Assembly: GCA_902702965.1 (NCBI GenBank)
Contig: CACRXP010000016.1
Coordinates: forward strand, 1,606,765 to 1,670,764
Reading direction: 5' to 3'
DNA from: Spirometra erinaceieuropaei
Lineage: Eukaryota; Platyhelminthes; Cestoda; Diphyllobothriidea; Diphyllobothriidae
DNA length: 64,000 nucleotides
Below the pieces are notes generated by a model. The model saw nothing but the letters and a program-made list of their open reading frames with translations, made no database searches and was not told the origin of the DNA. Both the position numbers and the translations under genes were made by a program. Below are positions 34,567 through 46,225 of the stretch, in pieces; within the stretch, counting starts at the first letter, position 1; the number at the start of each line of letters is the position of its first letter.

Positions 34567-36069
34567 CTACCGCAGGTCGTCGTGGATGCGCATGTGGCCG
34601 AATAGACCCATGCGATGCGTGAAGGTGCGAGGGCAGTGTGGGCAGTGGAGGCGAGTGCGGTGGGTGTAGGTTGGTGCTCCAGGCACTGGTTCGCCAGTCT
34701 CTGTGCGATGGGTTCGCAGGTGACCGACCAGGCCGATGCGTGAGGTGAAGGTGCGATCGCAGTGAGGGCAGATGTAGTCCTTGCCCTCACGTCTGATGAT
34801 GGAGGTTGCAGGGGTTGTGCCTGTTGTTGTGTCAGGTGCGGCTGTGGTGAAGTCATGCGCTACAGACGCCGGAGTGGCCGTCGTTGTGGCAGTGAAGGAG
34901 GAAGAGGAGGAGGAAGGGGAGGAGTGAGGGGTGGTAAGGTCGGTGGCGTCGATGTCGGCTGGGGAGTGGTTAGTGGGTGCACAAGGTGATGGATTGGGAG
35001 TGGGGCTCGGCGGGGTGGGTGTGTCAAGCCTGCGGTCAATTCCGCTCTCGTGGATGCGCATGTGGCCGAATAGGCCCATGCGGTGCCTGAAGGTGCGAGG
35101 GCATTGTGGGCAGTGGAAGCGAGTGCGGTGGGTGTAGGTTGGTGCTCCAGGCACTGGTTCACCAGTCTCTGTGCGATGGATTCGCAAGTGACCGACCAGG
35201 CCGATGCGAGAGGTGAAGGTGCGGTCGCAGTGAGAGCAGGTGTAGTCCTGATCCTCATCACTGGAATCGGGAGAGGTGGGGGTGGTGGCGGTTATTGTGT
35301 CGGGGTTGGTGATGTGTGAGACGGCAGTCTGAACGGCCGCCGCTGGGGCAGTGGAGGAGAAAAAGGAGGAGGATGGAAGTGGTGGTGCAGAAGGAGTGTC
35401 AGAGTTAGTTGGCGGAAGAGAGGAGGAAGAGGCGGGCGGGGGGACGATGGCTGGAGCAGTTCGAGAGGTGAAGTTGATCCGAAGATGTCCAACAAGTCCG
35501 ATTCGTGCTCGGAATGTCCGTTGACATCGAGGACACGTAGGGAGCGGTTGTGCGGCGGCGTTGCGTACTGGGCGAGATTGTGATTTGCGGGCTTCGCGTT
35601 TCACTTTGGCGGCCGCGATGCGGTTGGCTTCGTAGATAGCAGCGCCCGTCTTCACTGTCCTCCTCCAATTCGGCCGATCGCGGGCGAGCTCTTCACAGTT
35701 GGTCGGGTTGATTTGCAGGCGCTTCAGGGAGGACTTCAGGGTATCCTTATAACGGCGAATTTGTCCTCCTTGACGACGAGAACCCGTCGCGACGTCTCCG
35801 TAGAAGAGTCGTTTGGGTAGTCGCTCGTCGTCCATGCGCACCAGATGGCCGCTCCAGCGCAGCTGCATTTGTCTCAGAATGGCGTAGATGCTGAGCATTC
35901 CCGTTCGTTCCAGTAATTCTGTGTCGGGGATTCGTTCCTGCCAGTTCAGCCTCGGGATGCGACGAAGACAACTGAGGTGGAAGTGGTTCAGTCGACGTGC
36001 CTGCCTCGTGTACACCGTCCATGTCTCTGCTCCGTACAGTAACGTCGGCAGGATGACGGCCTTGTACAT
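34567..36069 (-). CDS. RT C-terminal region and C2H2 zinc-finger array, copy C
   Basis: A 500-codon open frame. Residues 1-160 ([62 protein letters not shown]) follow the RT thumb. Then come five fingers: [20 protein letters not shown] near 190, a pair (CSHCDRTF...HLRIH and CPQCPRTF...HMRIH) near 290-345, and a second pair (CPHCDRTF...HLRTH and CPHCPRTF...HMRIH) near 440-495. Each pair shares the [16 protein letters not shown] linker, showing pair duplication. Linkers between pairs are Ser/Thr/Pro-rich. Finger 1 lacks the final His or Cys. With the RT palm gone, any product would be a finger protein without polymerase activity. Whether it is expressed is unknown. Confidence 0.82.
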   Translation of the reverse strand: MYKAVILPTLLYGAETWTVYTRQARRLNHFHLSCLRRIPRLNWQERIPDTELLERTGMLSIYAILRQMQLRWSGHLVRMDDERLPKRLFYGDVATGSRRQGGQIRRYKDTLKSSLKRLQINPTNCEELARDRPNWRRTVKTGAAIYEANRIAAAKVKREARKSQSRPVRNAAAQPLPTCPRCQRTFRARIGLVGHLRINFTSRTAPAIVPPPASSSSLPPTNSDTPSAPPLPSSSFFSSTAPAAAVQTAVSHITNPDTITATTPTSPDSSDEDQDYTCSHCDRTFTSRIGLVGHLRIHRTETGEPVPGAPTYTHRTRFHCPQCPRTFRHRMGLFGHMRIHESGIDRRLDTPTPPSPTPNPSPCAPTNHSPADIDATDLTTPHSSPSSSSSSFTATTTATPASVAHDFTTAAPDTTTGTTPATSIIRREGKDYICPHCDRTFTSRIGLVGHLRTHRTETGEPVPGAPTYTHRTRLHCPHCPRTFTHRMGLFGHMRIHDDLR

Positions 36070-36271
36070 CTTCAGCTTTGTGCTCAGTTGGAGACCGTGG
36101 CGATTCCAGACTGTGTCTTCCCGCTGGAGAGCTGCTGCACGGCCCTGATGGTCTTCTGGAGAGATGGCGGGAGGTCGAGGTACACGTTGGTCTCCACTTG
36201 CGGCAAACGCTCGATGGCGGCGTCGGAGATGACAGAAGGGCGGTTGAGGACTCCTCAGGATTTGCGTCTTC

Positions 36272-36712
36272 TCAGTAGACAGCTTTTATAGCGGAGAAGA
36301 AGTTCTCCCATTCGTTGCGGTCCGCGTACCCTTGGATCTCCTCAGCTTTGCGAGCAGTCCAGGCGTCCTGCATCTCGCGCAGTCGTTGCTGAAGCTGGCG
36401 GCGACTGCGGTAGAAGGCAGCTTTGGTGGCATCAGTGGGGTGATCTACGTAGGCTTTGTGTAGGCGGTTCTTCTCAGCTAGCAGATTTCTGATGGCGGCG
36501 TCGTTGTCGTCGAACCAGTCCTGGTGTTGGCGGGGAGCGCGACCGAGGACGGCGAGCGCCGTCGACTGGACCGTGTCTCGCAGTTGACACCAGCGGTTCT
36601 CCACGGAGGCGTTCTCGGCATCGGCGGCGTCGTCAGCGGCAGCGATGGGAAGGTTGTCTAGCCGTTGGGCTAGCTCATTGCTGAAATGGAGATGGTGTGC
36701 GGGCAAAGACAA
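36272..36712 (-). pseudogene. Endonuclease-RT linker, copy C
   Basis: MSLPAHHLHFSNELAQRL opens a 146-codon frame that runs through VENRWCQLRDTVQSTAL, GRAPRQHQDWFDDND and LAEKNRLHKAYVDHPT to [14 protein letters not shown]. It then meets the deletion. Copy A has the same region with one stop. It corresponds to the N-terminal extension of the RT. One base appears lost just upstream relative to copy E, which separates it from the endonuclease frame. Confidence 0.75.
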
Positions 36713-36723
36713 AAAGGTAATAT

Positions 36724-37563
36724 TCAGCTTACCTGGGGTCGTTTACCTTGTGGTCTACTGCGAGGCTGTAGGCGAATACGCATCTTCGAGGCGACGAGGC
36801 GATGGTCGGTCCACCCGTCAGCATCCGCGATCGCCTTTGTCACCAGCACGTCCAGCTGATCTCGCCTCCGGACGAGGACGTAGTCCCGCAGGTGCCACTG
36901 GCGCGACCGGGGATGCCTCCAGGTGGCCTTCTCTCGCTCCGGCAGACAGAAGAACGTGTGTGTCAGGATGAGGCGGTGTTCTGCGCAGGTGCGGAGAAGG
37001 AGCAGGCCGTTGTCGTTTGAGCCGCGGAGACCGTGGGGACCCAGCACTCCTTTCCAGGCAGTATGGTCTGTGCCGACGCGGGCGTTGAAGTCACCAAGGA
37101 CAATCAACTTGTCCGCCTTCGGCACAGTCGCCAAGAGGGCGTGCAGGTCCTCGTAAAATTTGTCTCTGACGGCGTCGGGGCTGGTCATCGGCGGAGCGTA
37201 GGCGCTGATGATGGTGGCAAATTCGCCCCTACCCCGGAGATGGAGACGGAGGCTCATCAGGCGATCGTTGATGCCCTGCGGCAAACAGGGTAGTCGTCCC
37301 ACGATGTCGTTCCGGATGGCGAAGGCGACACCCGCGTCTCGTCGCTCTGCCCTGGGGCGACCGCTCCCGAAGAAGGTGTAACCGACACCTACCTCCTCCA
37401 GTTGGACTTTTTCGGGGAATCGAGTCTCGCTGAGTGCGGCGATGTCCACCTTGTAGCGTGCCAGTTCCCGAGCCACTAGCGCCGTCCTCCGTTCCGGTCG
37501 GTTGCTCCTCGGATTGTCTAAAAGGGAACGGACATTCCAGGCTGCCAGAGTGAGTGGACTCAC
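36724..37563 (-). CDS. APE-type endonuclease, copy C, intact frame
   Basis: The 279-residue frame runs from [17 protein letters not shown] to the end of the domain. Visible catalytic signatures are the N-terminal [14 protein letters not shown] (metal-binding Glu), [35 protein letters not shown] and DGWTDHRLV (catalytic Asp-His). It is the best-preserved endonuclease of the five copies. The frame ends at KRPQVS, where the consensus would continue into the linker. A complete nickase could in principle be made, but there is no RT core in cis. Confidence 0.88.
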   Translation of the reverse strand: MSPLTLAAWNVRSLLDNPRSNRPERRTALVARELARYKVDIAALSETRFPEKVQLEEVGVGYTFFGSGRPRAERRDAGVAFAIRNDIVGRLPCLPQGINDRLMSLRLHLRGRGEFATIISAYAPPMTSPDAVRDKFYEDLHALLATVPKADKLIVLGDFNARVGTDHTAWKGVLGPHGLRGSNDNGLLLLRTCAEHRLILTHTFFCLPEREKATWRHPRSRQWHLRDYVLVRRRDQLDVLVTKAIADADGWTDHRLVASKMRIRLQPRSRPQGKRPQVS

Positions 37564-38400
37564 CCTGCCAGTCTAGTGACAACGAGTAGGGTGACGGGAA
37601 GGAGGTGGAGAAGAAGGTGACGAAGGAGAATAATAGGCAGAGGAAGAGGAAGAATAGGTAGGATGAGGAGAATGAGTATTGTTGTTGTTGTTGTCATTGT
37701 TGTTGTTGTTGTTGATTCGATTTTGATTGTTTCGACCGTGAGATTTGCGTCTGCGACCACGGTGCGCCTGCAGACGACGTGGTTCCCCAGAAATTTTTAG
37801 ACCAGCTTTTCCAGGCACCCTCCGAAGAGAATCAGTGCCCGGTCCCTGAATAGGGCTTCTTGATGTGCCGGCGCGGCCGAACTCCACGGTGAGCCACGAC
37901 TTTGTTTAGCAGTGGAAGAACGAATCAAATTTGCCAATGGCTTACGACAATGCCTTAAGCCTGCGGTTTCCTACGGTGCACCAGATGGGCGCGTGTCAGC
38001 GATGCCGATTCGAAGATCCATCCCACCGGGTGGCCAACGGCGTATCAGGCGGAGCCTCGTTTCGATGATGCCGATGCGATGTTCCACCAACCAGTTGACC
38101 AACAGCATAGACGAAACCTCTTCTCGACGGCGCCGACACGGTGTTCCATCCGACCAACCGTCCAACGGAGTCCGCAGTACCTGGTGCACGTGGCACAACG
38201 CGAGCCGTTAGTAACCGCCCTCACCTGGTTTAGCCCGCCGGTCGAGGCGGATGCCCGGGGTGTGGCCGCTGAGCAGAGCCCAGCTACGTGGAGCCACAGG
38301 TGAGGGTTGGATGCCAGCAAGTGGAGGCTAGGCGTAGTCTCACCTGCAAGCAAGTGAGCGACCACTACGAACATCACGTAAACCCACCGCTGACACCCCT

Positions 38401-39410
38401 ACACCCCACACACACACACACAAGCATAAACACACACACACAAACACAAACACACACACACACGACGACAGTTCGACCGTCGATTTCGACGATGTCCGCC
38501 GTGTGCCCCACAGTAGAAGTAGGAGCAGGGACGGTGAATTGCGCAGGGGTTTATAGTGCCAGTAGACTTGCGCTGCATCTACCTACACTCTCTCCCCCTC
38601 CCTCGCCTGAGCCCGGTGTCAAGACAGAGTCAAGAAGACCGGAGACGGTGGAGGCCGCAGGTGGATGGCTCGGACGGATCCTCACCTTGGCGCTCCACTC
38701 CGCACCCCCTGGTCCACAAACAAATGACCAGGAATTTGACCACAAAACAATGTAGTGATGGCAGTGGTCCAGTTGTGCGACGAATGCCGACAACAGGGTA
38801 CGCCAGCGCACCCCGCAGATGTTGGCATTTGTTATTGCGCACAGATAGCGCCTGCCAGAATCCGATTTGGCCCACTTGTTGATCCAGCGCATCTAACACG
38901 TGGCCCGTTTGGAGGGCACAACACACACACACACGATAGTTCTTCCGTCGATTTCGACGATGTCCACCGTGTGCCCCACAGAAGTGGTGGGAGCAGGGAG
39001 GGTAACTTTCAAAGGGGTTTATAGTGTCAGTAGACTTGCGCTGAATCTACCTACACTCTCTCCTCCTCCCTCGCTGAGCCCGGTGTCAAGACAGAGTGGA
39101 GAGGACCGGAGACGAGGGAGGCCGCAGGTGGATGACTCGGACGGATCCTCACTTTGGCGCTCCAGTCCGCGTCCCCTGGTCCACACACAAATGACCACGA
39201 TTTTGACCGCCACAGCAATGGAGGGCATGGCATTGGTCCCAGTTGTGTGACGAATTTCGACAACGAGGACTGCCAGCGCACCCCCTATGCGTTGGCAATT
39301 ACTATTGCGCACAGATAGCGCCTGCCAGAATCCGATGTGGCCCACTTGTTGGTCCAGCGCATCTAACGCTTGGCCCGTTTGGAGGGCACACACACACACA
39401 CACTCACCTT
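38401..39410 (-). repeat. Two ~470 bp monomers separated by (CA)n upstream of copy C
   Basis: Monomers begin at about 38466 and 38935, each after a CA-rich tract and each ending in the GTTGGTCCAGCGCATCTAAC block before the next (CA)n. They match the monomers next to copy A and those at 58.9 kb. The layout mirrors the upstream side of copy A. Confidence 0.82.
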
Positions 39411-39479
39411 GTCCGCGCACGATGGACCAGGTTTTCCCAAAGTAGAAGTAGGTTTTAACTGCCACCCCTAAAGGAGGTT

Positions 39480-40920
39480 CATCCACACTGGCAACACAAC
39501 CCGTAATGTTTGTCCTCCTTAAGGCAGCCGCGGAGGAATCAACCAGAACGGAGGACGGTGCTGTTCGCTTAGGAACTGGCACGCAACATTGTGGACATCG
39601 CTACTCTCGGTGAGAAACACGGATCCTCCAAACATGGCTGGAGTGGCCACAGCTGCTTCTGGAACGGCGCCACAAACTATCGGATCCCGCAAATGCAAAC
39701 CAACGTCAAATTAGATCTCCTAACCTCCCAAACTCCCTCCCCGATATCACCCGTACCATGCAAATGTTTGGCCGGCTGCAGAACTCCGTGTGAAATTGTC
39801 ATGACCTTCAACTGAACACCAATCTGAAGATGTACAAGCCGGTCGTCCTATAATGAGCAAAGACCTAGATGAATGTCTTATCAAGTCATGTCAGGAAGCT
39901 CAACCACTTCCATCTCAGCTGCCTTCGCAGAATACAAAGGTTGAGATGGCAAGACAGGATTCCGGAAACGGAAGTCCTAGTTCGGACATTAAGTAGGAGC
40001 ATTAACGTCATGTTGACGCAACTGCATCTATGTTGGTACGGCCATCTCGTGTCGATGAATGACACACGTCTGCCAAATCTACTCTTCTATGGCGGTCAGG
40101 CCACCGGTGCTTGTCTACCTGAAGGCCAAAAGCGACGATACAAGGAGACAGTGAAGAATTCTCATAAACGATTGTATGGCAATGCAAGGACGTGGTAGGT
40201 AGTAGTCTGGAACAGACGGGTCTGGGGAAAGGAAATGATGACTGACGCAGACATCTACGAAGGAGACCGGATCACCGCCGCCAAAGCCAAAAGTTCTGCT
40301 TGCAATTGGCAGGCACATCCGATTCGCCACGTCGCCACTCAACCACATTCAACGTGCCCGCTCTGTAAACAGACACTTCGCGCACGCATCCGCCTCGTCA
40401 ATCATCTTCGGACCATATGCATCAACTGCCCGACGATCGGAATTGCAATATCAATCACCGCGCCAGCTCCAACATTCATGTCGACCACATCGGCACCCTC
40501 CCTCACCAATGTTGCTTCCAATACCCATCCGACCACCTACACTAACCTTGCCACCGCCACAACGACGACGTCGATGGCAACCACCGCCGCTGCCACCGCC
40601 AACGACCAGCATTTTCCTGACGTCCCGAATACCAACCAAACATTCACCATCACCACGTGAGCCGCCAGCGATTTGCACTCGGTCCAAACCTATCATTATT
40701 GCCACTGGACATCCAGCTCTCACCTATCGGCCTGCGCGATCACTTACAAATCCATCGCAGAGCAGATGGCGAACCAGTGCCTGGCGCAACCACATGCGCT
40801 CGCAGCGTCTGTCTTCTCTACTGCCCTCAATGCCTCCGCACATTCACTCAACGCATGGGCCTATTCGGTCACATGCGCTTACGCCTCCTGTGGATATGCT
40901 GGTCGTGAGTCGTGGGCATG
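39480..40920 (+). mobile_element. Zinc-finger non-LTR retrotransposon, copy D, decayed
   Basis: In plus orientation, 39525-39680 encodes a decayed endonuclease start (RRTVLFA, ELARNIVDIATLSEKH). After an internal deletion at about 39800, frames at 39869-40198 show [46 protein letters not shown] and LLFYGG. The finger region (40235-40910) has CPLCKQTLRARIRLVNHLRT, then GEPVPGATTCARS and [20 protein letters not shown]. It is more diverged than copies A-C and E and has several stops. It stands tail-away from copy C with monomers between. Confidence 0.82.
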
Positions 40921-41079
40921 GGTGCTTAGTCATCCTCGTCCCTCTGATTAGTGGTGGTGCTGCTGTTGTTGTTGATGGTTAAAATCCTGGTCAAGTGATT
41001 GTTTTGGAGTGTGTGGGGGTTTTGGGGTTGAGCGTCATGGTGTAAGCTCGGTCGCTGGATTCCGTGTCCAAAAATCGAG

Positions 41080-41545
41080 CAAATCGCTAAATAAGTCCAC
41101 GTGAAGATCAACGAGGTAGCTGAGAATGTTAAGTGCAAATTTCAGACCAAATATCTGCCGTCTGTGTTGGCCTTTGTCCTGATTGTCACTGACGGCAAAG
41201 TCAAGCCCACTCTGTTCATCCAGGCGGGGGGGAGGGGAAGGGTCAAAATGAACACAGATTAGCAACCGGATGTTCTTCACAAGCATATCAAACCCTTGAT
41301 AGACTCCGACCTGCACTTCAGACGACAATGTTGACGTCCTGTAAGATAGCGCGCCTCGGCCTACATCACAGGAGACGCAAAAGTGGCTGGAAGACCACAT
41401 GCATTATTTTTGGCCCAAGTATATGTGGCCAGCATTCTCGTCCCCTCAACATTTTCGTTCTCGACGAACTGAAGTGACTTCTGATTGCATCCCTTCAATG
41501 TTGCCCAGATTAGGGCATGCCGACTAGAAGATTATTTGCGAAGCA
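41080..41545 (+). pseudogene. Tc1/mariner-like transposase fragment 2
   Basis: This parallels 58110-58530 closely (AAGTGCAAATTTCAGACCAAA, GGAAGACCACATGCATTATT, TGGCCCAAG-ATATGT-GCC). By translation of the better-preserved stretch it corresponds to the middle and the VSDGK / AHTS...WPKDMW part of Tc1/mariner transposases. It has many stops and no N-terminal part. Confidence 0.6.
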
Positions 41546-42150
41546 TGCATCTGCAATTCCAGCCCTATGTTTCAAGTCTGCAGATAAGCCGACGATTTGC
41601 TTCAGACTTGACCGCATGTTTCCCTTTCCGGCGTTCAATTTGGCAGATAGACCGGCAACAAGTGCTCAAGTAATAAGAGAAAAATAATATCAGATGAATT
41701 TACACGCCCAGACCGCAGTGAATTTATTCTGACCGCACTAAGCGTGGGAGGGACGGGGGAGAGAGAGAGTGAGTTCATTTGCGCTCAGAAACATGACGAA
41801 ATCTGACCGTCAGACGAGGGTCATTAGACACACACATACCCTGCCAAACTAGGGCATCGGGAAACCGGTGTCAGTCGCGTTGACATATGATGAAGGAGAA
41901 TAGCATTGTAGTGGATGTCTGCTGTTTATTAGAGGAGGAGAAGCCGGACGCGCTTTCCAAAATCCCCTTTAGGATTGGAAATGTTCACGTGCACTGCGCC
42001 GTAATAAAACCGAATTGGAGCACATAGTGGCAATCTTTGTTCTGGACGTTTCCTTTCTTGTAGACGATCGTTTCGGTCACATTTCAGGATTCACTCAAAT
42101 AGGAAATCTCATTTTCCAAGTGATGAACATGTACTCCAAAATTTCAGAGA
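41546..42150. repeat. Dispersed repeat following the mariner fragment
   Basis: 41560-41830 matches 58570-58840, so the mariner fragment and this repeat have been copied together. The sequence from 41840 to 42130 matches 43930-44240 and, more loosely, 27270-27560. It includes the GACGAAATCTGACCGTCAGAC block at about 41795-41815. Confidence 0.6.
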
Positions 42151-42260
42151 AATACTCATGAATCGTCATGGCCAAGGGTATAATCAAATAAGTGTTTAGG
42201 AAGAGAACGCCCCCCACGAAATGTAGTGAATGCTGTGATTGAAAATCTGGTCACTCGGTC

Positions 42261-43369
42261 TCATGTGACCGAGTTGGATAACCACGTTAAAGCAGGGCTG
42301 TTTTGAGGCAAGGAAATTTCATCATTCAGTGTTTCAATAGAGCAAATGTTTCTTGCTCTTTGGAATAGAGTATAAACCAAATTTCGCTTTCGTTGTGTTG
42401 GCACAAAGCTCAAGAAGTGCACGTATTGGCCTTTCCAAGTATCTTTGTGGAAAACAGATCGCCTTATTAAACCAGCTTCCTGTCTAGTCATGAGGACATC
42501 CAGGAAAGAAAGCTTGTTGCACTGCTCCTTTTCCATTGTGAATCTAATCTTAGGATAGAGACTGTTCATGGCAAAAATAGGTCCCTGGCTTCATCGTCGT
42601 TATCAACAATAGCGAAAATGCCGTCCACATATCTTTTGTACAGTGTTTTCCTTTTCAATTTTGCTGAGAACTCTTCTTCTAAGTGACCCATAAAAATGTC
42701 GGCAAGGGTTGGACCAAGTGGACTTCCCATTGCCACTCCATCAATTTGTCTGTATAGATGTCCATTGAAAAGAAATTGAACGTTTTTCGTGCAAAGTTTC
42801 AACAGGTCACGTAATATTTCGGGTAAAAGGCGGGTTTCAGACACATGGGCGCATGTGCTATCGATTGTCTCACCCAGTGGTACATTCGTGAGCAGTGATA
42901 CAACGTCCAAGGATATTATGGTTTTGTTGGAAATGTTCTGATGCTTTATTTCTTCAATAAAATGGAAACTGTCTTTTATTATGTAAGTCGAAAATAGATG
43001 TCGTATTGGTTCTAATTCCTTGACAAACCACAGTGCAAGTCTGTGTTGGGGTGAATTAGGCATAAGCAGAATTCGTCGTAGAGGTATGTCCTTTTTATGC
43101 GTCTTTGGCAAACCATATAGTCTGGGGATACATGTGCCACTCGGTTTCAAGGATTGCGCGGTTTTAACATCAATCAGATTTTTATCAAACAATTGTTTAA
43201 TTATTTTCCAGGCGGATTCTTCCACTGCGGTTGAGAAGCCGTCGCGAAGTTTACTGGTACCATTAAATTCTGCAGTCCTTGCTTGCTTTAAATTCATTCC
43301 GGGGAAATATTGCTTCAAATTTCTACGTAAATCATTTTGCCTCTCGCGAGACGTCTTTTCCTTCCTCAT
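42261..43369 (-). pseudogene. Penelope-like element reverse transcriptase, catalytically broken
   Basis: The first frame (43369-42566, 267 codons) shows RLYGLPKTHKKDIPLRRIL, TIISLDVVSLLTNVPLGET, FLFNGHLYRQIDGVAMGSPL, GPTLADIFMGHLEEEF and KRYVDGIFAI. These are the diagnostic PLE RT motifs, but the catalytic pair YVDD reads YVDG. A frameshift near 42566 leads to 42569-42261 with NSLYPKIRFTMEKEQCN, LSFLDVLMTRQ and VFHKDTWKGQYVHF, the PLE thumb region. No GIY-YIG endonuclease follows. The frame is otherwise open, so the copy is moderately old. Confidence 0.9.
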
Positions 43370-43589
43370 TTCATGTTTTTGTCAACGCATGGAGGTGACT
43401 CCTGAGTACATCGCGTCCATGTTACTTTGAATGAGACGTGCCGACTGGAAGATCGTTTGCTCCACAGGCATGTACAATTTCAGCGTCAGGATTCAAGTGG
43501 GCATCTTTGCTGACTATCTCTTCTTAACTTGCCGGCAATTTTCAATTTACTACAAACGGCTTGGAAGCAAAATCGGCAAGAAGTGCTCA

Positions 43590-43904
43590 ACTAATATAAA
43601 ACAAGTATTAGATGACTTAATACACTGGGATCGCAGTGAATGCATATTGCCCGCCTTAAGGTATAAAGTGGGAGAGACGGGGAGGGAGGGAGAGAGGGAA
43701 CGTTCAGGTGCGTCCCGCAACATGACGAAATCTGACCGTCAGACAAGGGTCATCAGACACTCGCGACATCATGTCAAACTAGCGCATGATGTTTAATCAT
43801 ATTATGAAAGAGTGCAGTACGCTGGTAGGGGATTGCTGTTTAGCAGACGACGAACTGCCATTTTCAATTTCCTGAAGCCCATTTGGGATTGCGGCAATCC
43901 AAAA
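43590..43904. repeat. Dispersed repeat, close to 24350-24640
   Basis: AGTGCTCAACTAATATAAAACAAGTATTAGATGA and the following GACGAAATCTGACCGTCAGAC block, then CATGTCAAACTAGCGCATGATG, match 24350-24600 almost base for base. No gene was seen. Confidence 0.65.
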
Positions 43905-45534
43905 CATGACGAAATATGACCATCAGACGAGGGTCATAAGACACACACACAACACCCTGCCAAACCAGGGCATCGGAAAACCGGTGTCAACCGAAATTGA
44001 CATATGATGAAGGAGTACAGCATGGTGGTAGATGGTTGTTGTTTAGGAGAGGATGAGAAGCCGGGGACTCTTTACAAAATCCCCTCTGGAATTGGAAGTG
44101 TTCCCGTGCACTGCGCCGTAATAAAACTGAATTGGCACATATAGTGACAGTCTGTGTTCTGGACGTTCTCTTTCGTGTAGAAGATCGTTTCGGCCACATT
44201 CCAGGACTCACCCAAATGGGAAACCTCATTGTCGAAGTGATGAACATCTAGGCGTATTTTCCAAAATGAATGTGTTTCCGGTCAATTAGAAAACTCCCTC
44301 TAACTAGTTGCATTTTTAAGGAATGTCTTAATATTGCATTCTATTGACGGATGTCCGTGATCGTTACCCATTTCCCTCTGCGAGGTCGAGAAAAAGCTAA
44401 CACTCTCAACCCTTTCTTCTACATCGCTAAAATTAAGTATTACATATCTTCCACCGTTCCTATTTAGTTTGTGGCAATTTTCACGATCATTACTCACTCT
44501 TAGGCCACTTTGTACAATTTCGAATCCGCTACAGAGTGACAACATGAGTCACGATATTTTGACAACATTGTTAGTGTTTCGCAATTTTCATTTCTAAATT
44601 AGATATATACAGAAAATAGACCGCATGAGAAGTACCGTTTCATATGTTCGAAACTGAAAATTGTCATTTGGCAATGGTCATTATTGTGCCAATCTATAAC
44701 ATATTTCAAAGGATTAAAAAAATTCGTCACATTTACATATAGGATGGCTTGTGTGTGTTAGAGCTGTACTTAAGGGCATAAAACCACACACATCATTAGA
44801 AAGTCGATAAATCCTCCGGTTCTCCAAAAATGACCACCGTGTTTGCGACCTGAATCTCTCGGTTGATCTCTGAGAAGTAATTCATTTTCAAGTGCGGCAA
44901 GATCTGTTTAATGAAACTCTTGGCAATAGATTGCTCTTCTCTCAAGAAAAAAAAACCCGATCAGATGCGCAACCCAAGTCTAGGATAGGTACTGGCACAA
45001 GAAATTGCACGAGTATATCGAAATGTCCACTTTCGCTCAAATTTATGAACATTTTGCTTGATAAAATTGATTAGACAAAGTTTTCGATCGAGAAAATGGC
45101 AGTTCCCGAGAGAGGCTGGACGAGTGAGTAGAACGCGCAAGGTGTCAGGTGTCTGAAAACAGTGTGAACAGGCGTATCTACAAGAAAGCACACGGGGAAT
45201 GCCTGGTGGCGCACTGATGTGCCCAAACACTTGCGGCACAAAATCCGCGAAACCCGCATGTCGGCACGCTTCTGCTTATACCTGTGCTACCAGTATGATC
45301 TCCTGAAACATCAATATTCTCATATTGGTTTCTGTCATATGGTCCCGTGTCGTATGTCAATATTCCGAACGCCCTAATCTGTAGAGAGGTTATTCGAATT
45401 CTGCAGCAGTGAGTAATCAAGAGGCTGACCGATGACTGGCCTCAAGGCGAAGAGGCAGCATTACGCATTGTCTCATATTGGTTGGTTAAATGACGAATCG
45501 TAAGGCCAGACTGAATAGTTGAGCTTATAAAAGG

Positions 45535-45544
45535 ACATGATATC
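45535..45544 (+). promoter_or_regulatory. TATA box of secreted-protein gene 2
   Basis: TTATAAAAGG, 45 bp upstream of the start codon, in the same conserved context as the box at 29215. Confidence 0.7.
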
Positions 45545-45588
45545 GAGCTGGGGGTATACTCGCTGTCTCCCAGACCACATCCAAGAAC

Positions 45589-46225
45589 ATGCGCTTTTTC
45601 GCATTCCTAGCGTTTCTGTTTGTTGCCGTGTCAGTAACTGGGGCATGTAGTTCAGGCCAGACTGATTCTCCAGCCAGTCCAAGCAGCGCCACCCACCAAA
45701 ACCCAAAACTCGACAAGGAAACAGGTAAGTCTTGTTGGCATATTTTGCGCGTAGGACGACTGGCACTGTTAAATTCTGCTATTCCCGCAATGCAGACGAG
45801 TATTCATCCACAGCTTCATCTGCCGACTTTCGACGCCTGTTGGCAAGAACTGGTGTGTGCATGTACCTCCCACTTGCGAATTTGCACGTATAGGAACTCC
45901 CCCCTAACCCCAACCCAACCACCAGTAGGCATTTTAAATACTGTCATATGCCAGACGCACAGATTAGACTGACCGGTCTGCAATGCCTCCATGGTCGGGC
46001 ACGCATCTGCCCCAGTGTGTTAAGGAAGACACTTCCATCGTAACCAACGCAATGCTAAGATCACTTTGAGCTAATTACTCTCAATATACGTTTGAAGCGT
46101 GCCTTTTGAAGCACAATTCACACTGTGGATCACATAATGTCCTTCCATGCTAACCAAACTGCCATCATTTTCCCCTTCAAGCTCCTAAGAAGTCATCTGG
46201 CTCTTTGGACATAAAGATGTGGTAA
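45589..46225 (+). CDS. Small secreted protein 2, three coding exons, unknown function
   Basis: Exons 45589-45724, 45796-45852 and 46182-46225 have the same lengths (136, 57, 44 bp) and phases as gene 1 and give 78 residues. The signal peptide MRFFAFLAFLFVAVSVTGA is nearly identical to gene 1. The mature part begins CSSGQTDSPASPSSATHQN, contains DEYSSTASS and RRLLARTA, and ends GSLDIKMW. It has one Cys that gene 1 lacks at the same place (Trp there). Intron 1 is 71 bp against 80 bp in gene 1. Mature residues outside the DEYSST and ART blocks differ at most positions, although the signal peptide and introns are well conserved. An AATAAA at 46383-46388 ends the transcript unit. The family is unrecognised. 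Confidence 0.72.

Larger units (their letters stand above)
33490..38400 (-). mobile_element. Zinc-finger non-LTR retrotransposon, copy C, RT core deleted
   Basis: The order on the minus strand is leader (38400-37564), intact endonuclease (37563-36724), linker (36712-36272), a deletion junction, RT C-terminal plus zinc fingers (36069-34567), 3' region, and terminal monomer-like module (33790-33490). Relative to copy A about 1.05 kb of RT is missing between roughly 36290 and 36110. This is an internal deletion, not 5' truncation. Confidence 0.88.

Noticed and set aside
44300..44545. 81-codon minus-strand frame with NDRENCHKLNRNGGRYVIL
   Set aside because: The paralogous region at 27660-27840 is interrupted by stops and shifts, so there is no sign of selection on this frame, and no family was recognised.
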